Both the position numbers and the translations under genes were made by a program. Of a stretch of 64,000 bases of DNA, positions 60,062-64,000 are shown piece by piece. Source of the DNA: Paenibacillus flagellatus (GTDB lineage: Bacteria > Bacillota > Bacilli > Paenibacillales > NBRC-103111); assembly GCF_003217775.1 (NCBI RefSeq), contig NZ_QJVJ01000003.1, positions 558,001-622,000 of the forward strand, read 5' to 3'. Positions within the stretch are counted from its first letter, which is position 1, and every line of letters begins with the position of its first letter. The notes under the pieces were generated by a model. The model was not told where the DNA came from, searched no databases, and saw only the letters and a list, made by a program, of their open reading frames with translations.

Positions 60062-60870
60062 GCCGTCCGCTCCCCCTCTCCTTCTCCCTTTCCCGATTCG
60101 TCGCCTTTTCGTCGCGCGAAAACGGCTCCGAACATCGGGATCCGTTGATCGCTCGCCGGGTCGTCCTCCCAGTCGAGCAGCTCGCGCTCCCGCTCGGCCG
60201 ATATCGGTTCCCCCGTCATATATTCCGTGGCGAGCCGCATGTAATCCCTCAGCAGCCGCTTCGTATCGGGCTTGTCCGCCCGGACCTCGTACCGCTCCAC
60301 CCGCAGCCGCTCGAAGCCGTACGGCTCGAGCGCCAGCCGGAGTGCGTCCGGCAGCGGCACGAACGATCGCGGCCCCCTCAGCGTCCGGCGCGCCCGCTTG
60401 TACAGCGCGGTGAACAACGGCAGCCGATCGTCGCCGCAATACCGGTCGTCGTCGAAATCGATGACGACCAGCTCGGATCGCTCGCGTGTCCGCTCCGCCA
60501 ACCAGTGCCCCCAATGGTCCCGGTCGGGCAGATGCAGCACGACGAGCCGGGCGAGTATCGTGTCGTACGTTTCATCGCCCGTCAGCACATCGTAGCCGCC
60601 ATGCAGGAAGCGAGCGGCTTGCGCCAGCGAGGGGGCGTCCTTCGCCTTGCGCAGCAGCCGCTCCTCCGGATCGATCCCGGTCAGCCCGAGTCCCGGATAG
60701 GCCGCGGCAAGCCGCCCCAAATACGCGCCGTTGCCGCAGCCGATGTCGAGCAGGCTGTCGCGGCCCCCTTCAAAACGGCGGAAGAACAGCTCCGCTTCTT
60801 TGCCGAAAAAAAGCTCGGCCGTCACGTTAAGCATCCGGTCCAGCCGTTCGATTTTCCAGTCCGTATCCAT
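60058..60870 (-). CDS. SAM-dependent class I methyltransferase
   Basis: A 270-residue methyltransferase. Motif I is SLLDIGCGNGAYLGRLA (about residue 40) and the post-I acid is LTGIDPEERLL; ILARLVVLHLPDRDHW and ELVVIDFDDDRY correspond to motifs post-II and III. The C-terminal half may recognise substrate (LLRDYMRLATEYMTGEPIS). GGGAGGGGGCGAACC precedes the ATG at 60870. It is the first gene of the three-gene unit with the isoprenoid enzyme and NHLP precursor, so it could methylate the peptide, a prenyl diphosphate or a terpene. The target is unknown. Confidence 0.87.
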   Translation of the reverse strand: MDTDWKIERLDRMLNVTAELFFGKEAELFFRRFEGGRDSLLDIGCGNGAYLGRLAAAYPGLGLTGIDPEERLLRKAKDAPSLAQAARFLHGGYDVLTGDETYDTILARLVVLHLPDRDHWGHWLAERTRERSELVVIDFDDDRYCGDDRLPLFTALYKRARRTLRGPRSFVPLPDALRLALEPYGFERLRVERYEVRADKPDTKRLLRDYMRLATEYMTGEPISAERERELLDWEDDPASDQRIPMFGAVFARRKGDESGKGEGEGERTA

Positions 60871-60898
60871 GGTTCGCCCCCTCCCATCGCGTGCCGTC

Positions 60899-60918
60899 TG
60901 TCGACTTTTTCCATTATA
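60899..60918 (-). promoter_or_regulatory. Promoter -10 and 0A-like box of the NHLP operon
   Basis: A perfect minus-strand TATAAT (60918-60913) follows a weak -35. Near the predicted start point lies TGTCGAC (plus strand, 60899-60905), one base from the Spo0A box. It is located between the murC terminator and the methyltransferase gene. Confidence 0.4.
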
Positions 60919-60934
60919 GCACGCCCGGCGACAA

Positions 60935-60970
60935 CCAAAATCCCCTTCGTTCGCTCGGAACGAAGGGGAT
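60935..60970 (-). terminator. Terminator of murC
   Basis: ATCCCCTTCGTTC (60940-60952), loop GCTCG and GAACGAAGGGGAT (60958-60970). On the minus strand it is followed by TTTTGGTT. It insulates the NHLP operon from murC. Confidence 0.85.
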
Positions 60971-61010
60971 GCTTGCTTCCAAGATGCCGGTTCGCTCGAG
61001 GAGGTCCTCC

Positions 61011-62306
61011 TCAAGCCCGCTCGTACCATGTCTGATACTTCTGGATATCGCCGGCGCCCATGAACAGCAGGACGCAGTCGGAATAGCCGTTCAGCTGGTC
61101 GATGCTGTTCTCCGCGATATACCGGGATTCCGGGATTTTCTCGATCAGCCGTTCGATCGTAACGCCGCCCGATTGCTCCCGGGCGGAGCCGAATATGCTG
61201 CATAAGTATACTTCATCCGAACCGGACAACGATTCGGCGAACTCGTCGAGGAACGTTTCGAGCCGCGAATACGTATGAGGCTGGAAGACGGAGACGACTT
61301 TTTTGCCCGGATATTTGGAACGTACCGCATCCAGCGTCGCCGCAATTTCGGTCGGATGGTGGGCGTAATCGTCGATCAAAATGTTGCCGCGCACGTTTTT
61401 CTCCGAAAACCGGCGCTTGACGCCCCCGAACGTGGCAAGCCGCCGTTTCACGTCATCGATATTCAAATCCTCGAGCACGGCCGCTCCGATGACGGCGAGC
61501 GCGTTCAGCACGCTATGCCGCCCGTAAGCCGCCACGGTGAAGGCGCCGAGCGGATTGCCGTGCAGATGGACGTCGAACGTCATCCCTTCCGGACCCGACC
61601 GGACATGATCGGCGCGCAGCGCATTATGGTCGCCGAAGCCGTAATGGAGCACCGGTACGCCCGGCTTCAGCTTCCGGACTTGCGGATCGTCGCCGCAGGC
61701 GATCAGATGCTTGCGGACGCGGTTCGCCATCTCCTGAAACGCCCGGGTGACGTCGTCCAGCCCCGTGAAATAGTCCGGATGGTCGAAATCGATGTTCGTA
61801 ATGATCGCATAATCCGGCTCGTACGCCAAAAAATGCCGGCGGTATTCGCAGCTTTCGAAGATGAAATATTTGCTGCCCGGCACGCCGGAGCCGGTTCCGT
61901 CACCGATCAAATACGAGGTCGGGTGCAGGCCGCTGAACGTATGCGCGAGCATGCCGGTCGTGGACGTTTTGCCGTGCGCGCCGGTTACGGCGAAACTCGT
62001 GAAGCGGCGAAGCCAGTCACCGAGAAAATGGTGGTACCGCTCGACCGCGACGCCGCGTTCCGCATACCGGACGATTTCCGGATGGTCGTCCTTGAACGCG
62101 TTCGACGCGATGACTCTCGTCCCGTTGGCCGCAACCTCGTCGTCGCCGAACCGGAATAGCGGGATGCCCCGCTGCTCCAACGGCTTTTGCGTAAAAAATT
62201 CGGTTTCCACGTCCGATCCTTGAACGGGATGTCCCGTATCATGCAGAACTTGCGCCAAAGCGCTCATCCCGGCACCCTTAATGCCTATGAAGTGAAACTT
62301 ATCCAT
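61011..62306 (-). CDS. murC: UDP-N-acetylmuramate--L-alanine ligase
   Basis: A 431-residue Mur ligase that adds L-Ala to UDP-MurNAc, the first peptide step of peptidoglycan synthesis. The UDP-binding N-terminus is FHFIGIKGAGMSALAQVLHD; the ATP loop is FAVTGAHGKTSTTGMLAH; later marks are FESCEYRRHFLAY, NIDFDHPDYF, LIDDYAHHPTEI and VFQPHTYSRLETF. The start Met is at 62306. It is monocistronic, ending at the terminator near 60940. A minus-strand TATAAT at 62366-62361 is a possible -10 with a poor -35; the rest of 62307-62551 shows only the Tlp promoter candidate. Confidence 0.97.
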   Translation of the reverse strand: MDKFHFIGIKGAGMSALAQVLHDTGHPVQGSDVETEFFTQKPLEQRGIPLFRFGDDEVAANGTRVIASNAFKDDHPEIVRYAERGVAVERYHHFLGDWLRRFTSFAVTGAHGKTSTTGMLAHTFSGLHPTSYLIGDGTGSGVPGSKYFIFESCEYRRHFLAYEPDYAIITNIDFDHPDYFTGLDDVTRAFQEMANRVRKHLIACGDDPQVRKLKPGVPVLHYGFGDHNALRADHVRSGPEGMTFDVHLHGNPLGAFTVAAYGRHSVLNALAVIGAAVLEDLNIDDVKRRLATFGGVKRRFSEKNVRGNILIDDYAHHPTEIAATLDAVRSKYPGKKVVSVFQPHTYSRLETFLDEFAESLSGSDEVYLCSIFGSAREQSGGVTIERLIEKIPESRYIAENSIDQLNGYSDCVLLFMGAGDIQKYQTWYERA

Positions 62307-62481
62307 AAGGATACCTCCCCGCTTTCGTTATGGAGCCTTACTCGACCTGACGTACTTCCCATTATATGATAGCGAATCCGTTCTGTGCTCCCGCCTATGT
62401 ACGGGACGGCGGAGAAGCGGTATTATTGTCAGCTTTCCCCATTTCGGCTCGACGTATAGCCCCGGCACCCGTCGGAATTTC

Positions 62482-62511
62482 GTATAATTCGGACCGGATA
62501 TTGGAATGTTA
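62482..62511 (+). promoter_or_regulatory. Candidate sigma-G-like promoter of tlp
   Basis: GTATA (62482-62486), an 18-base spacer and AATGTTA (62505-62511), which matches 5 of 7 positions of the CATWHTA -10. The position suits forespore expression of the spore gene at 62552. Confidence 0.3.
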
Positions 62512-62551
62512 GTTTCGTATTGCCGATTTTGGACGAAAGGAGGGATGATCC

Positions 62552-62773
62552 GTGGCCAAGCCTGACGACCGTTCCGACAACGTCGAGAAGCTGCAAGAGA
62601 TGGTGCAGGACACGATCGGCAACCTGGAGGAAGCCGAAAGCTATTTGGACGAGCATGCGGACGAAATTTCCGCAACGGAAAAAAGCGACATCGAAGCGAA
62701 AAACGAACGCCGCCGCGAAAGCATCTCCGGTTTCCGTTCGGAAATCCGGGACGAAGCGAACGCCGGCGAGTGA
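62552..62773 (+). CDS. tlp: Small acid-soluble spore protein Tlp
   Basis: A 73-residue protein with the Tlp core: PDDRSDNVEKLQEMVQDTIG, NLEEAESYLDEHADEISATE, then KNERRRESISGFRSEIRDEA. Tlp is a minor spore core protein made under sigma-G in Bacillus; despite its historical name it has no thioredoxin active site. The start is GTG after AAGGAGGGATGATCC. This is the firmest evidence in the window that the organism sporulates. Confidence 0.93.
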   Translation: MAKPDDRSDNVEKLQEMVQDTIGNLEEAESYLDEHADEISATEKSDIEAKNERRRESISGFRSEIRDEANAGE

Positions 62774-62805
62774 CGGTTTCGCCGAGATCGGCCGCCAAGC
62801 GGAGC

Positions 62806-62841
62806 AAAAGCCCTTTTCAGCCGAAGCTGAATCGGGCTTTT
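62806..62841. terminator. Bidirectional terminator between tlp and rnz
   Basis: AAAAGCCC (62806-62813) pairs with GGGCTTTT (62834-62841), with an inner TTCAGC/GCTGAA stem around CGAA. Confidence 0.88.
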
Positions 62842-62865
62842 CGCCTTGGACGCGTCGATTTTCGG

Positions 62866-63795
62866 CTACTCCGCAGAGGCGGAAATCGGAAAGCTCGCGT
62901 GATCTTTCGCGATCGCCGTGCGCGGAAAATGCTCCTGCGCCTCGAGCAGCAGCTTGGCGGCTTCGTCCTCATGGTATCGCGAGCTGATATGGGTCAGGAT
63001 AAGACGTTTCGCGCCCGCTTCCTTCGCGGAGAGAGCCGCATCCTTGGCCGTGGAATGATAATAGGCTTCGGCAAGAGACGCGAGCGACGAGTCGAACGTC
63101 GCCTCGTGCACGACCGCATCCGCTCCCCGCGACAGCCGGACGGCCGCTTCGCACCGCCGCGTATCGCCGAGTACGGTGACGACTTTGCCCGGAATCGGCT
63201 CGCCGATGCACGATCGGCCGTCGACGACCGTGCCGTCCGGCAGCGTCACCGTCTCTCCCCGCTTGATCCGGCCGAACAGCGGCCCCGGCGGGACGCCGAG
63301 CGCCTTCAGCTTCGCCGCGTCGAGCTTGCCCGGTTTATCCTTTTCGACGATCCGGTAGCCGAAGCTGTCGATCCGGTGATCCAGCTTGGCGCAGACGACC
63401 TCGAACTGATCGTCCTCGAAGACGGTCCCTTCCTTCGTTTCGCGATAGATCAGCTCGTAGGACAGATGCGCCTGACTGTACCGCAGGACGGGCTCGAGCA
63501 GCTGCTCGAGCCCGGCTGGTCCGAAGAGCGTCACCGGCGTCGTCCCGCCTTGATTGGACCGGCTCGTCAGCAAGCCGGGCAGCCCGTAAATATGATCGCC
63601 GTGCAAATGCGTGATGAACAGAAACTCGAGCCGGCTCGCCTTGAGCGGGGATCGCAGCATTTGGTGCTGCGTCCCTTCGCCGCAGTCGAACAGCCACATC
63701 GTGCCGCGTTCGTCGTACAGCGTCAGCGCGATCGACGTCACGTTCCGTTCTTTCGAGGGCATTCCCGCCCCCGTGCCGAGAAAATAAAGCTCCAT
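62866..63795 (-). CDS. rnz: Ribonuclease Z
   Basis: A 309-residue metallo-beta-lactamase-fold endonuclease that cuts the 3' trailer of CCA-less tRNA precursors. The zinc site is FITHLHGDHIYGLPGLL (HxHxDH at 63-68); FDCGEGTQHQML and VLGDTRRCEAAVRL (bridging Asp) follow, with the last His in LILTHISSRYHED. The exosite arm region lies near FGRIKRGETV. The length and order are typical of the bacterial short form. Confidence 0.97.
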   Translation of the reverse strand: MELYFLGTGAGMPSKERNVTSIALTLYDERGTMWLFDCGEGTQHQMLRSPLKASRLEFLFITHLHGDHIYGLPGLLTSRSNQGGTTPVTLFGPAGLEQLLEPVLRYSQAHLSYELIYRETKEGTVFEDDQFEVVCAKLDHRIDSFGYRIVEKDKPGKLDAAKLKALGVPPGPLFGRIKRGETVTLPDGTVVDGRSCIGEPIPGKVVTVLGDTRRCEAAVRLSRGADAVVHEATFDSSLASLAEAYYHSTAKDAALSAKEAGAKRLILTHISSRYHEDEAAKLLLEAQEHFPRTAIAKDHASFPISASAE

Positions 63796-63814
63796 GCGAC
63801 TCCTTCCGCCGGAT

Positions 63815-64000
63815 TTACGCTTTGTCTACGTTGAAATAACGCGCCTCCGGATGCGAGAACACCATCGCCGAGACGGACGCCTCCGGCTCCATCATGAATC
63901 CTTCCGTCAGTTCCACACCGATGTCTTGCGGCTTCATCAGCCGGAACAACGGCTCTTGGTCTTCCAGGTTCGGGCACGCCGGGTAGCCGAACGACACGCG
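63815..64000 (-). CDS. metH: Cobalamin-dependent methionine synthase, C-terminal end
   Basis: Only the last about 61 residues are inside the window; the frame is open to the right edge. SFGYPACPNLEDQEPLFRLM, IGVELTEGFMMEPEASVSAM and FSHPEARYFNV match the end of the SAM-dependent reactivation domain of MetH, including the YPACP substrate-binding segment. The gene lies 19 bases upstream of rnz in the same direction and may be co-transcribed with it. Confidence 0.93.
   Translation of the reverse strand, partial: RVSFGYPACPNLEDQEPLFRLMKPQDIGVELTEGFMMEPEASVSAMVFSHPEARYFNVDKA

Overview
The window reads as chromosomal DNA of a high-GC, endospore-forming Firmicute of the Paenibacillaceae type (Paenibacillus, Cohnella or Thermobacillus-like; the genus cannot be fixed by eye). 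Evidence: strong GGAGG-type ribosome sites, frequent GTG/TTG starts, a T-box leader, a stand-alone SufU, MrfA/MrfB, kinase-associated protein KapB, the spore protein Tlp and sporulation-type histidine kinases. Coding density is high. I see no rRNA, tRNA, insertion sequence, prophage or CRISPR array. No gene-free stretch exceeds 300 bases except 43349-43723, which is filled by the T-box leader.

Layout. 1-9.4 kb: end of etfB, etfA, then hydrolases (SGNH esterase, M20 amidohydrolase, flavin amine oxidase, M42 aminopeptidase, FrmB-like esterase, amidohydrolase, zinc phospholipase C-like protein) and a 47-residue basic protein. 9.5-18.4 kb: DUF2238 membrane protein, MFS transporter, an RbsABC-type sugar importer divergent from an AraC regulator, and an acyl-CoA ligase. 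18.6-27.1 kb: orphan SpoOB-type kinase, a likely seven-gene unit (two unknown proteins, thioredoxin, KapB, uridine kinase, an unknown protein, a zinc ribbon), ABC-F ATPase, malic enzyme and an ASCH-like protein.

27.1-39.7 kb: a monoderm Tad/Flp pilus locus on the minus strand. In transcription order it holds a 31-residue membrane peptide, TadZ, TadA, TadB, TadC, Flp pilin, TadE-like, TadG-like, TadE-like, prepilin peptidase and an FHA protein. It is preceded by a Ser/Thr kinase fused to a degenerate ParA-like domain. An intrinsic terminator lies between the best promoter and the first gene of the locus.

39.8-56.6 kb: two cell-wall peptidases, a T-box-controlled threonine dehydratase whose start looks frameshifted, an RlmM-like methyltransferase, an ABC ATPase under a DtxR-type operator, a cREC protein, base-excision repair (nfo, Fpg), a HAD phosphatase, the mrfA-mrfB repair pair, SufU, a YfhP-like protein, LrgA/LrgB and a YbjQ protein.

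56.8-60.9 kb is the most unusual segment. A 7TM histidine kinase gene converges on a three-gene unit: a SAM methyltransferase, a class I isoprenoid synthase-fold enzyme with two DDxxD motifs, and a RiPP precursor with an NHLP-type leader, no cysteine in its tail and a C-terminal tryptophan. This resembles the logic of ComQ/ComX/ComP (prenylated Trp pheromone plus multi-TM kinase) built from different parts. The role is inferred. The window closes with murC, tlp, rnz and the 3' end of metH.
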